A stretch of 64,000 nt of DNA from Rosistilla carotiformis (GTDB lineage: Bacteria > Planctomycetota > Planctomycetia > Pirellulales > Pirellulaceae): contig NZ_CP036348.1 of NCBI RefSeq assembly GCF_007753095.1, positions 6,363,411-6,427,410 on the forward strand, in the 5' to 3' direction. Shown here one piece after another: positions 56,054 to 64,000 of this stretch. The notes below the pieces were generated by a model. That model saw only the letters and a program-made list of their open reading frames with translations. It was not told the DNA's origin and searched no databases. Every line of letters begins with the position of its first letter. The first letter of the stretch is position 1. The translations under genes were made by a program, and so were the position numbers.

Positions 56054-58032
56054 ACTTTTTGCCCGCGCTGCATGCATGGCAATGGGGCCTGTTGGGGCTG
56101 ATCCCAATCGGCATCATCCTGCTCTATTTCCTGAAGCTACGGCGCCAACCGATCGAAGTCCCCAGCACTTTCCTGTGGACCCGCACGATCGAAGACATGC
56201 ACGTCAACAGCCTCCTGCAGCGGTTGCGGCGGAACCTGTTGCTGTTCCTGCAGCTGTTATTTGTCGCGTTGGCGGCGCTGGCGTTGCTGCGGCCGGGATG
56301 GCAAGCGAGCAGCCAGAGCGGCCGCCGGATGGTGCTGCTGTTGGATGCGTCGGCCAGCATGCAGTCGACCGACGTGAAACCTTCGCGTTTCGAACAGGCC
56401 AAGGAACTGTTGGCTCAACAGATCGACAACATGGACGGCAGCGATTCGGCGATGTTGATCGCGTTCAGCGATGAACCCGACGTATTGCAAGGCTTTACGT
56501 CCGACCGACGCCGGTTGCGCGATGCCTTGGATTTAGCGCATCCGACCAATCGGACGACCAACATGCTCGATTCGCTGAAAGCCGCGGCGGGGCTGGCTAA
56601 TCCAAACCGCACCAGCCAAGCAGCCGATGTGAACGACATCCAGGTCGCCGACGCGCTCCCCGCGACGCTGTACATCTACAGCGATGGACGGGTCGGTGCG
56701 ATCAACGATTTCGACTTGGGTAACCTGACGCCCAAGTTCATCCCGATCGGATCGGGGAGCGCCAACAACATGGCGATCACCGCCTTTAGCGCCGAACGGA
56801 ACCCCGAGGATCCGTCGCAGGTTCAAGCCTTTGCGACGATCGCCAACCTCGGGGCGCAGCCGCAATCGGTCACGGCGACGCTTACGCGCGACGGCGAATT
56901 CCTCGATGCCTCCGCTGTCGAACTGGATCCCGGCGAAGAGGAGGGGCTCTCGTTCGCGCTGCAGATCGATGACGACGCCGGCTTAAAACTGAGCCTCGAC
57001 CAGACCGACGACTTGGCGATCGATAACGTCGCCTACACCGGACTCTCGCCACTGCACAGCGTCGCGGTGCTGGTTGTCACGCCGGGAAACGAACCGCTGA
57101 AGACGGCGATGCAAACGCCTCGCGCAGCGCGTTTGGGGAGGCTGGAGTTCGTCGAACCAAGCTACCTCGAAACGGAGGAATACAAAAAAAGAGCGGCCGA
57201 CGGCAGCGACGACCTGATCGTCTACGACCGCTGCGCCCCCGAGACGATGCCACTGGCCAGCACTTGGTTTATCGGCAGCCTGCCGCCACAAGATTGGGAA
57301 GCGGGCGACCTGTCGTCGGCGGTGTTTGTGGTCGATGTCGATCGGACTCATCCGATCATGCGGTTCTTAGAATTGTTTGCGATCAAAATTGTCGAAGGCA
57401 AAACGCTGACCGGGCCGGCGGGAACGCAGACTCTGATGACCAGCGATTCGGGACCGATCCTGGCCTTGGCTTCGCGACGCGGTTACCAAGACTTGGTGCT
57501 CGGTTTTGAAATCGCTTCGCAAAGCGAGGATGGGGGTGAAGCTTACAACACCGACTGGCCGATCCAACGCAGCTGGCCGGTCTTCGTTTACAACGTCTTG
57601 CGATATCTGGGCGGAGCGATCGACACGACCGGCGCGCCGTCGTACCGCCCGGGGCAACCGATCACGCTGCGAACGGAAAACCGATTGACCGAAGTTGAAT
57701 TGCGATTGCCTTCGGGCGAGACCGAAACGCTGACTGCCGGTGTCGGTGGTCAGACTGGATTTTCGGATACCGAAGCGGTTGGGCAGTACCAGTTGTTCGC
57801 TGGCGATCGGCTGCTGCAGATGTTCACCGTCAATCTGTTTGACGCTCAGGAGAGCAAGATCCCCGCGACCGAAACGATCGAGTTGGGGTACGAAACCGCC
57901 GAGACGATCGCTGGCGAGCAGAACCGCCGCAGCGAAGCATGGCGTTGGATTTTGCTGGCCGCACTGCTGCTGCTGGTCCTCGAATGGATCACCTACAGCC
58001 GCCGCGTCTGGGTCTCCCCCGCCCGCGGTTAG
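56050..58032 (+). CDS. VWA domain BatA-type membrane protein
   Basis: This protein has 660 residues; its ATG overlaps the DUF58 stop (ATGA). Two N-terminal membrane helices (about 10-28 and 62-82) frame the BatA N-terminal region, followed by VLLLDASASM, whose D99-x-S101-x-S103 is a MIDAS metal site. C-terminal to the VWA are beta-sandwich segments, and a final helix near residues 630-650 (WILLAALLLLVLEWI). It works with DUF58 and MoxR partners, possibly in protein assembly. Confidence 0.92.
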   Translation: MNFLPALHAWQWGLLGLIPIGIILLYFLKLRRQPIEVPSTFLWTRTIEDMHVNSLLQRLRRNLLLFLQLLFVALAALALLRPGWQASSQSGRRMVLLLDASASMQSTDVKPSRFEQAKELLAQQIDNMDGSDSAMLIAFSDEPDVLQGFTSDRRRLRDALDLAHPTNRTTNMLDSLKAAAGLANPNRTSQAADVNDIQVADALPATLYIYSDGRVGAINDFDLGNLTPKFIPIGSGSANNMAITAFSAERNPEDPSQVQAFATIANLGAQPQSVTATLTRDGEFLDASAVELDPGEEEGLSFALQIDDDAGLKLSLDQTDDLAIDNVAYTGLSPLHSVAVLVVTPGNEPLKTAMQTPRAARLGRLEFVEPSYLETEEYKKRAADGSDDLIVYDRCAPETMPLASTWFIGSLPPQDWEAGDLSSAVFVVDVDRTHPIMRFLELFAIKIVEGKTLTGPAGTQTLMTSDSGPILALASRRGYQDLVLGFEIASQSEDGGEAYNTDWPIQRSWPVFVYNVLRYLGGAIDTTGAPSYRPGQPITLRTENRLTEVELRLPSGETETLTAGVGGQTGFSDTEAVGQYQLFAGDRLLQMFTVNLFDAQESKIPATETIELGYETAETIAGEQNRRSEAWRWILLAALLLLVLEWITYSRRVWVSPARG

Positions 58033-58040
58033 CGCAGCGG

Positions 58041-60488
58041 CTATCTTAGCTTTACAGGGGCAACTTCCCAGAGCTGAGCCAGCCCGCGATCAGCGATCTT
58101 GGTGACGGCGAGGTCACGTGGCAATTGATCGCGGATTTGATCTATCGGCACACGTTCGTCGACGATCAAGATCGCATCGTGATGCTTCGCGACAAACATG
58201 CCGACGCGATCGATCTGGTGATCGTTGAAGTTGGAGATATCCGAGCGCCGCAAGTAGAACGGCACTTCGGAAAATTCGTGAGCTACCGTTGCGATCGCCT
58301 GCCCCGGATCAGCGTTCAACTGAGACGTCAGCGGTGAATCGGGGACGAACAGCATCCGATCTCGGCTGTACGCAGGCACCATCACGTGCATCATCATGAC
58401 CGCGAAGCCCAAAGCCACAATGGCCGACGAAGCCCACGCAACCTGGGGCCGTTGCTGGCGGCGCACCAACACCACCACGGCAACAACCGACAACAAAAGC
58501 CAAAGAACGCCCCACAGGTAGGCCGCATGCGAAGTATCGATTCCCGAGGCGATGGCGTAAACGACGATCCCGACACCCGCAACGGTTGTAGCCAACGTTG
58601 CCATCCGCGGCGACCAAGTCCCTGCAAATTGGTGCAACAACTGGCCGCGTGACGCACCCAACACGTGACTCAAGTAATGCCCGATCAATAACGCAAACGC
58701 TGGAGCGGCGGGCAACAGATAGGTCGGCAATTTGCATCGCGACAGCGAAAAGAACAAGAAACACCAACAACTCCACAACAACAAGAACCCGATCACCGTG
58801 GGCCGCTGCCGACGGCACTGGGGTGCATCGCCCAACAGGAACTTGCAGTATGGGATCGTTAAAAACGACCACGGATGCCCGGCGAGCAACAGCACGGGAA
58901 CAAAAAACCAGATCGGCCGAGCGTGAAAATCGCCGGCAAACCGACGCAGGTTATGCTTATACAAAAACTCGGGCAGAAACTCGGGATCTTGCATCGCCAC
59001 AGCGAGCCCCCAAGGCACAACGACGGCCAAACTAACCAAGGCCGCGACCGCGAAATGTCTCCAGCGCGGCATGGCAGCGGAATCGGTCAACCAGGCGAAG
59101 ACAACCAATGGCGGCAACCAAAGCACGGCCGCTACCGGCCCCTTGGTCAACAAGCCAAGCCCGCAGAAGAGCGCCGACAACAACCACCACTTCCATTTCA
59201 AATGCCCGTCGCGAACCGCTTCGTAGGCAGTGAACAACGCCAACGTCACCCACAGCGACAACACTCCGTCGATCAACAAATAGCGACTGGTAAACGCAAA
59301 CCCGAAAGACAACATCAAGACCACGCCAGCCAACAGACCGCCGCGAGGCCCGATCATTCGGATCCCAAAGAAAAGGGTCGCGACGAGCGTTGCCAGCCCC
59401 GCAAGGGCAGGAATCAAACGAGCGGCATACTCATGGATTCCCAATAACTTGTAGCTCAATGCGCACAGCCAATAGACCAACGGCGGCTTATCGTAGTAGG
59501 TCTGAAAGTTCAGTTGTGGGACGATCCAATCGCCTGTCGCCAACATCTCGCGAGGAATCTCCGCGTAGCGTGTCTCATCGCGGTCGATCAATGGATAGCC
59601 TAGATTGGTTAGCATGAAGATCGCCGCGATCAACACCAGCCCACCGCTCATCCAAAACGTTGTCGATCTTTTCCAGCCACGATTGCTCTCGATCCCATCG
59701 GTCTCCACAGTGCCGGAAAACTGGACGGCATTCCACCAATAACGAATCAAACTCGTAGCGACACGTGGGATATGAGCGACCGAAACGGTGCTTTGTCCCT
59801 GCGTGCGAGGGCGATGCGAGACACCAACTTCGACCACGGAAAGGTTCCGCTGTTTGGCCTGCGTCAACAGTTCGGAGTTCACCAGGAAGCCATCGGTCGT
59901 GATCTGAAGATCCTTCAAATGGTCGCGGTGGAACATTTTTAAAGCACAATCGATATCGCGAACCTGAGTCCGCAACAACAGCCGAACCAATTGGTTGTAG
60001 CCGCGTGAATAGAGGCATCGCAGCGCGGTATCTTTGCGGTCGATACGGTATCCGCAAACGATGTCGTACCGTCGCGAAAGCAACACGAAACGATCGAGTT
60101 CCGTCAAGTCAAACTGGCAATCAGCATCGGTGAAGACAACCAGATCGTGCTGAGCCGCCTGGAAGCCCGATCGCAGCGAGGCTCCGTAGCCCTGGTTCGT
60201 TTGATGCCGAATCAAACGAACCTTAGGATTCTCAGCAGCCGCTTGAGCAACCAATCCAGCGGTGTTGTCGGAACTGCCATCATCGACGACGATGATCTCG
60301 TAGCAATCGGTCAGGCCAGCCAGAGCGTGATCCGCTTCTTTGATCGCCGACTCGATCACTTCGGCTTCGTTCCAAGCCGGCAAAACCAACGAGAGACTCG
60401 CGGCCACGGGAACGAAGCTGTCTTCGCTTCCAGACGCTTCACTGGGGCATCGAACCGCAGACGCCTGAGATGTTGAGAGAGAGTGCAT
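58041..60488 (-). CDS. Glycosyltransferase family 2 fused to a PMT/ArnT-like membrane transferase
   Basis: I use the ATG at 60488, with TTTGGAG upstream; a GTG at 60506 adds 6 residues. Product 815 residues. Residues 30-245 form a DPM1-like GT2: VLPAWNEAEV, IVVDDGSSDNT, and the DAD of FTDADCQFDL. Residues 280-800 have a dozen membrane helices and the ArnT/PMT motif DRDETRYAEIPREM then YYDKPPLVYW. The GT2 would make a polyprenyl-phosphate sugar and the ArnT part transfer it, in one chain. The acceptor is unknown. Confidence 0.9.
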   Translation of the reverse strand: MHSLSTSQASAVRCPSEASGSEDSFVPVAASLSLVLPAWNEAEVIESAIKEADHALAGLTDCYEIIVVDDGSSDNTAGLVAQAAAENPKVRLIRHQTNQGYGASLRSGFQAAQHDLVVFTDADCQFDLTELDRFVLLSRRYDIVCGYRIDRKDTALRCLYSRGYNQLVRLLLRTQVRDIDCALKMFHRDHLKDLQITTDGFLVNSELLTQAKQRNLSVVEVGVSHRPRTQGQSTVSVAHIPRVATSLIRYWWNAVQFSGTVETDGIESNRGWKRSTTFWMSGGLVLIAAIFMLTNLGYPLIDRDETRYAEIPREMLATGDWIVPQLNFQTYYDKPPLVYWLCALSYKLLGIHEYAARLIPALAGLATLVATLFFGIRMIGPRGGLLAGVVLMLSFGFAFTSRYLLIDGVLSLWVTLALFTAYEAVRDGHLKWKWWLLSALFCGLGLLTKGPVAAVLWLPPLVVFAWLTDSAAMPRWRHFAVAALVSLAVVVPWGLAVAMQDPEFLPEFLYKHNLRRFAGDFHARPIWFFVPVLLLAGHPWSFLTIPYCKFLLGDAPQCRRQRPTVIGFLLLWSCWCFLFFSLSRCKLPTYLLPAAPAFALLIGHYLSHVLGASRGQLLHQFAGTWSPRMATLATTVAGVGIVVYAIASGIDTSHAAYLWGVLWLLLSVVAVVVLVRRQQRPQVAWASSAIVALGFAVMMMHVMVPAYSRDRMLFVPDSPLTSQLNADPGQAIATVAHEFSEVPFYLRRSDISNFNDHQIDRVGMFVAKHHDAILIVDERVPIDQIRDQLPRDLAVTKIADRGLAQLWEVAPVKLR

Positions 60489-60750
60489 CCTTGAACTCCA
60501 AAGCACATTACCACTTCATTTTACGGACACGCGTCTACACGCCTACTCCGCTTCGGCGTTAATACTAAACTCTTAATAGTTCGTTTCGCAAGAGCATCTA
60601 GCGCGACATTCCGTCGCGTCCCAAACCGGATTTCATCGAAAAACACAAGCGTTTTCAGGCAATCACGCAGTGGCTCTTGCCACAACTCTTATATTTTTAG
60701 TAGTATTTGCTGCTTCAGGATTTCGATTCCCAACAAGTCAAAGCTCTCCA

Positions 60751-61641
60751 ATGGATGCTCGGCGTCAAGGATTGACCGTTCTCGAATTGCTGGTGGTGAT
60801 CGCGGTGATCTCGATCATGGTAGCGCTACTGTTGCCAGCGTTGATGTCCGCGCGAGAGAGCGCCCGACGCGTCGCCTGCCGCAGCCACTTGCGCGAGCTT
60901 GGCATCGCTGCGCATCATTTTCATGACGGCTTTGGCCATCTGCCACGGGCATGGAAAGCAACCGACGACGGCAAGCCGTTTGCCTTTGCCTGGGCTGCGA
61001 ACATGCTCCCGCAACTCGGGCAACAAAACATGCTGGCGCAGCTGGACCTGGCCACATCGCCGACGGGTTTAACGACATCTGTGGCGGCTGAAGCGTTCGC
61101 CTACGAACTGTTCGTCTGTCCGTCGGATCTGACCGAACCGAGTTTTGAATTGCAGGTCGATACCGAGCGCGACGACGACGTTGACGGATCGACGGACAAC
61201 GCACTGCACGCAGCAGCGTCGCCGAACTTGGGCTGGTTTCCAACAGCTAACTATGTAGGCGTGTATGGCACCCATGAGGCCGACGATTACGAAGAGGCCG
61301 CACCGACGTCGGGCTTCGCCGATGGCAGCATCATCAACGAACAAGACATTCGATTTCGCGATCTGCGACGCGGCTTAAGCAACACGATGATCGTTGGGGA
61401 GCGGACGATGGCCGCCGTCCCGTCGACTTGGCTTGGGATCGATCTTCGCGGTGGCGACGCGCCATGTCGACTGGTCGGATCAGCGATGACTCAGCCGAAT
61501 TGCGAAACCTGCGATGAATGCGAATTTTCGAGCCGGCATCCAGGCGGCTCGAATTTTTTGTGGGGCGACGGACGCGTGACTTTGGTCAGCGAATCGATCG
61601 ATTCAGTTTTGTACCAAGAGAACTCAAGACGAATGCCCTAA
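60751..61641 (+). CDS. DUF1559 prepilin-like protein
   Basis: I start at the ATG at 60751 (296 residues), giving the leader MDARRQGLTVLELLVVIAVIS. An upstream GTG at 60670 would add a second hydrophobic segment. AARESARR-like SARESARRVACRSHL, DLRRGLSNTMIVGE and an intact H-X9-DG (HPGGSNFLWGDG) are present. A CETCDECEF block precedes the motif, similar to the Cys-rich stretch of the 1952 gene. It precedes the BlaI/M56 pair by 49 bp, on the same strand. Confidence 0.88.
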   Translation: MDARRQGLTVLELLVVIAVISIMVALLLPALMSARESARRVACRSHLRELGIAAHHFHDGFGHLPRAWKATDDGKPFAFAWAANMLPQLGQQNMLAQLDLATSPTGLTTSVAAEAFAYELFVCPSDLTEPSFELQVDTERDDDVDGSTDNALHAAASPNLGWFPTANYVGVYGTHEADDYEEAAPTSGFADGSIINEQDIRFRDLRRGLSNTMIVGERTMAAVPSTWLGIDLRGGDAPCRLVGSAMTQPNCETCDECEFSSRHPGGSNFLWGDGRVTLVSESIDSVLYQENSRRMP

Positions 61642-61690
61642 ACGGATTTAGGGTGTCGGGACGATTTGAAAAGCGGCGGGAGACGACAAC

Positions 61691-62074
61691 GTGCGAAATA
61701 AATCAGTCAGCGGGCTAACTGCGGCGGAAGCGGAAGTCATGAACGTAATCTGGGGAAACGAGCCGACAGGGATTCCCGATATCGTCGCGCAAATGCCGCG
61801 AGAACTGGCCTATTCCACCGTGATGACAACGGTCCGCATTCTTTGCGACAAGGGGTTTGTCAGGCAATGTGGCAAGGAGGGGCGGGCGTTCATTTACGAA
61901 TCGTGTGTGGGCCGCGATGAAGTCCGCTGTTCGATGGTTCGCGATCTGGCTGAACGACTGTTTGGCGGATCGGTCAAGTCGATGGTGATGAACATGATCC
62001 AAGAGGAGACGATCGACGCCCAAGATCTGAAAGACGTCAAGAAAATGATCCGCGACTTGGAAGCACGCCAATGA
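61691..62074 (+). CDS. BlaI/MecI-family transcriptional repressor
   Basis: The protein has 127 residues and starts with GTG after GGGAGA. It is a winged-helix repressor of the BlaI family: LTAAEAEVMNVIW, STVMTTVRILCDKGFV and GRAFIYES. These dimers bind palindromic operators and are cleaved when a partner M56 sensor is activated. The M56 gene overlaps it by 4 bp (ATGA), so they form a pair. In planctomycetes such pairs often regulate targets other than beta-lactamase; no beta-lactamase lies here. Confidence 0.93.
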   Translation: MRNKSVSGLTAAEAEVMNVIWGNEPTGIPDIVAQMPRELAYSTVMTTVRILCDKGFVRQCGKEGRAFIYESCVGRDEVRCSMVRDLAERLFGGSVKSMVMNMIQEETIDAQDLKDVKKMIRDLEARQ

Positions 62075-63180
62075 CATCGTTTGAATGGCTGCAGATCGTC
62101 CTCTCCTACGCTCTCCAAATCACGTTGGTGCTCGCGTTTTCGTGGTACCTTGAATGGACGCTGAAGTCATCGCAAGCGAAGTCTCGCGTTTGGACCAGCG
62201 CGTTTATCGGACTGGGCATTCTGTTGGTCGCTGGTCTGATGTTGCCGAAGCTGCAGTTTTTCCACCCGTGGAGCGAGATCCGGCCCAGCGTTTTGTTAGG
62301 AGTGATCGAAGCGGAGTTTATCATCGGCAAGACGCTGTTGGTCCTGTGGGTGTTCGGCGCCGCGATCGTGCTGTCGCGATGGATCTTCCATTTTGTGCAA
62401 CTGCATCGTTTCATTCGTTCGACCGAGCCGCTGGACGACGAGCGTCGGCGGCGCTGCAATACATTGGTCGAAGCCGAACTGTGCACGATCGGAAAACAGC
62501 CGGTTCAGTACCGCATCAGCCCCGAAGACCTCGGCCCGTTCTGCTACCAATTCCACACGCCGTATGTGTTCCTGCCCGAATCGCTTTTGGCAGGTGACGC
62601 GGTGGAAATGTCGCACGTGCTGCGCCACGAACTGACTCATCTGAAGACGCAACATCCGATGCAGTTGTTCATCCAAAAGTTCCTTCAGACGATGTTCTGG
62701 TTCCATCCATTGGTCTGGATTTCGGGCCAGCGAGCCGGCTTAATTCGCGAGTTCGTTTGCGACGACGCTTCGACCAGCGATCCGGGGACGACGGCCACCT
62801 ACTTGCGAACGTTGGTTCGCGTCGTCGAGAACCGCGCCAAACCGCAGAGTGGAACGTTTGCGATCGGTCGCACGTCGAGCGAACTACGGCAGCGGGCGAT
62901 GCGTTTGGCTGCGGGAAACGATCTCAAATCAAGCGTCTGGTCGCACAGCGTCAGCCTGCTGCCAATCCTCGCCGCTCTGCTGATCTCTCAAATTTGGTTG
63001 CCAATCAATCCGCTGGCCTCCTCGCAAAGCATGTTCACTCGCTGGCCCAGTTGGACCGCTCACGCGCTGCACGCGTTCGACATTAAGGTCCGGGACTACG
63101 AACGTTTTGAACCCAACGTCCAACTGCACGAACTGATGGAACGACAGGACAATAGCGCGTCGGCGCTTCGTACCTACTGA
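62071..63180 (+). CDS. M56-family (BlaR1/MecR1-like) membrane metallopeptidase
   Basis: This protein has 369 residues and overlaps the repressor by 4 bp. N-terminal membrane helices (about 8-28, 44-60, 82-104) are followed by a metal site: His186, Glu187 and His190 (RHELTHLK), with Glu227 in REFVCDD as the likely third ligand. A last helix lies near 300. There is no penicillin-binding sensor domain, so the signal is not a beta-lactam by this route. It probably cleaves its BlaI partner. Confidence 0.92.
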   Translation: MTSFEWLQIVLSYALQITLVLAFSWYLEWTLKSSQAKSRVWTSAFIGLGILLVAGLMLPKLQFFHPWSEIRPSVLLGVIEAEFIIGKTLLVLWVFGAAIVLSRWIFHFVQLHRFIRSTEPLDDERRRRCNTLVEAELCTIGKQPVQYRISPEDLGPFCYQFHTPYVFLPESLLAGDAVEMSHVLRHELTHLKTQHPMQLFIQKFLQTMFWFHPLVWISGQRAGLIREFVCDDASTSDPGTTATYLRTLVRVVENRAKPQSGTFAIGRTSSELRQRAMRLAAGNDLKSSVWSHSVSLLPILAALLISQIWLPINPLASSQSMFTRWPSWTAHALHAFDIKVRDYERFEPNVQLHELMERQDNSASALRTY

Positions 63181-63314
63181 ACGTTCGCGTCGCCGGCGAT
63201 CGCTGCGGGTGCCTGGACGGTGTTGGGGTTTTGACTTACCTTGAATCGTGACTTTACGAATCAACAGGACGGTCAAGCGAACCTGCCGTCGCGCCCCCGC
63301 AGGAACTCCCGTCG

Positions 63315-64000
63315 ATGCAGTGCATCCAATCTATTGGACTTCTCCCGGCAGCTGTCCGCGCGTTGGCTATCGCTGTAGTCCTCTCGGTCGGACTGCCTTC
63401 GATCGATGCCTCCGAATCGCTGACGCCGCTGGGACGCGAGACGACCGATCGCCAAGGCGACCTGCAACGGCGGCTGCTGGAATCGGGCATGGCCGCCATC
63501 GCTGAACAGATCTGTCGGCAGAAGCTGGCTGATGCCAAACCGGGCTCCGATGAATCGGCGACTTGGACGATTCGATTGAGCAACGCGATGCTGCAACGCG
63601 GGATCGAACAACGACCGATCGATCCATCGATCTGGAACCGCTCTTCGGAATTGTTAGACGGTTGGTTAGTCGGATATGAAACCAGCCGCCGCGCCGATTG
63701 GATCCGACTGGCCCGCGCGATGGTCGACTTCCGTCGCAGCCAGACCGCCACGCTCAGCGTGCTCGCTTCGCCCGAGAGCTCCCCATTGCGACAAGCTGCG
63801 TTGGCGGCGATCCGCGATTGCGAAGACCAACTGACTCAGTTAGCCGATGCGTTGCAAGAGACGATCCCGCTGGCCGATTTGAAACGGGACGACCGCTTGG
63901 CCCCGGCGGCTGAGTTGCGCGTGGTGCAGGGAACCGTCCAACGCCAATTGGTGCGAACCCTCTTGGCCCGAGCCGATCTCTATCCGCCCGACAGCGACGA
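63315..64000 (+). CDS. Secreted protein of unknown function (3' end outside window)
   Basis: The ATG at 63315 opens a frame that runs to the window edge (228 codons visible). The N-terminus MQCIQSIGLLPAAVRALAIA and a VVLSVGLPSIDAS segment suggest a signal peptide. The visible part is mostly alpha-helical, rich in Leu, Arg, Gln and Asp, and might be TPR-like, but I cannot show repeats. It follows the M56 gene by 134 bp on the same strand and could be a target of the BlaI/M56 pair. Confidence 0.7.
   Translation, partial: MQCIQSIGLLPAAVRALAIAVVLSVGLPSIDASESLTPLGRETTDRQGDLQRRLLESGMAAIAEQICRQKLADAKPGSDESATWTIRLSNAMLQRGIEQRPIDPSIWNRSSELLDGWLVGYETSRRADWIRLARAMVDFRRSQTATLSVLASPESSPLRQAALAAIRDCEDQLTQLADALQETIPLADLKRDDRLAPAAELRVVQGTVQRQLVRTLLARADLYPPDSD

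Overview
The window looks like part of a planctomycete chromosome, most likely Pirellulales (Rhodopirellula or Rosistilla-like). The evidence is six DUF1559 prepilin-like proteins with the planctomycete H-X9-DG ending, DUF1501 Tat-exported, DUF1571, DUF1080 and DUF58/VWA proteins, a secreted protein with the LEGRRLLAGD N-terminal tag, many large secreted proteins, frequent TTG/GTG starts, sparse operons and abundant intergenic repeats. There is no rRNA, phage, CRISPR array, plasmid module or intact insertion sequence. The assignment rests on gene content only. Layout: 1-5 kb holds a truncated secreted esterase and a DUF1559/lipoprotein cluster. 5-15 kb holds SH3-type and small secreted proteins, another DUF1559 protein, an iron-type alcohol dehydrogenase, a FabZ-like dehydratase, an HtrA protease, a phosphoesterase and a DUF1501 protein. 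15-25.6 kb holds rhomboid, a 1385-residue GH-like secreted protein, an LEGRRLLAGD protein, pterin dehydratase, thioredoxin, a beta-helix protein and HisA. 26-29 kb holds a lipoprotein and two tandem DUF1559 paralogues. 29.6-45 kb is a degradative and secreted-enzyme zone (phosphodiesterase, pectate lyase, SGNH hydrolase, FAD oxidoreductase, Gfo/Idh oxidoreductase, HugZ-like, DUF1080) that contains most of the unusual intergenic repeats. 45.7-54 kb holds a tRNA(CAU), a coiled-coil membrane protein, a LarA-like/LarC pair, L36, an EVE protein, DUF1571 and a lipase. 54-64 kb holds a DUF58-VWA pair, a fused glycosyltransferase, a DUF1559 protein and a BlaI/M56 regulatory pair. Functional links visible in the sequence are these. 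LarC builds the nickel-pincer cofactor that the adjacent LarA-like protein probably uses. DUF58 and BatA-type VWA overlap by 4 bp. BlaI and M56 overlap by 4 bp. DUF1559 genes sit beside small lipoproteins. The most unusual content is not a protein system but a modular family of intergenic palindromic repeats. Three short modules occur in the same order at two loci, one module is expanded into 15-bp tandem arrays at two further loci, and copies of another module flank a single oxidoreductase gene. I found no clear undescribed multi-gene defence or biosynthetic system.
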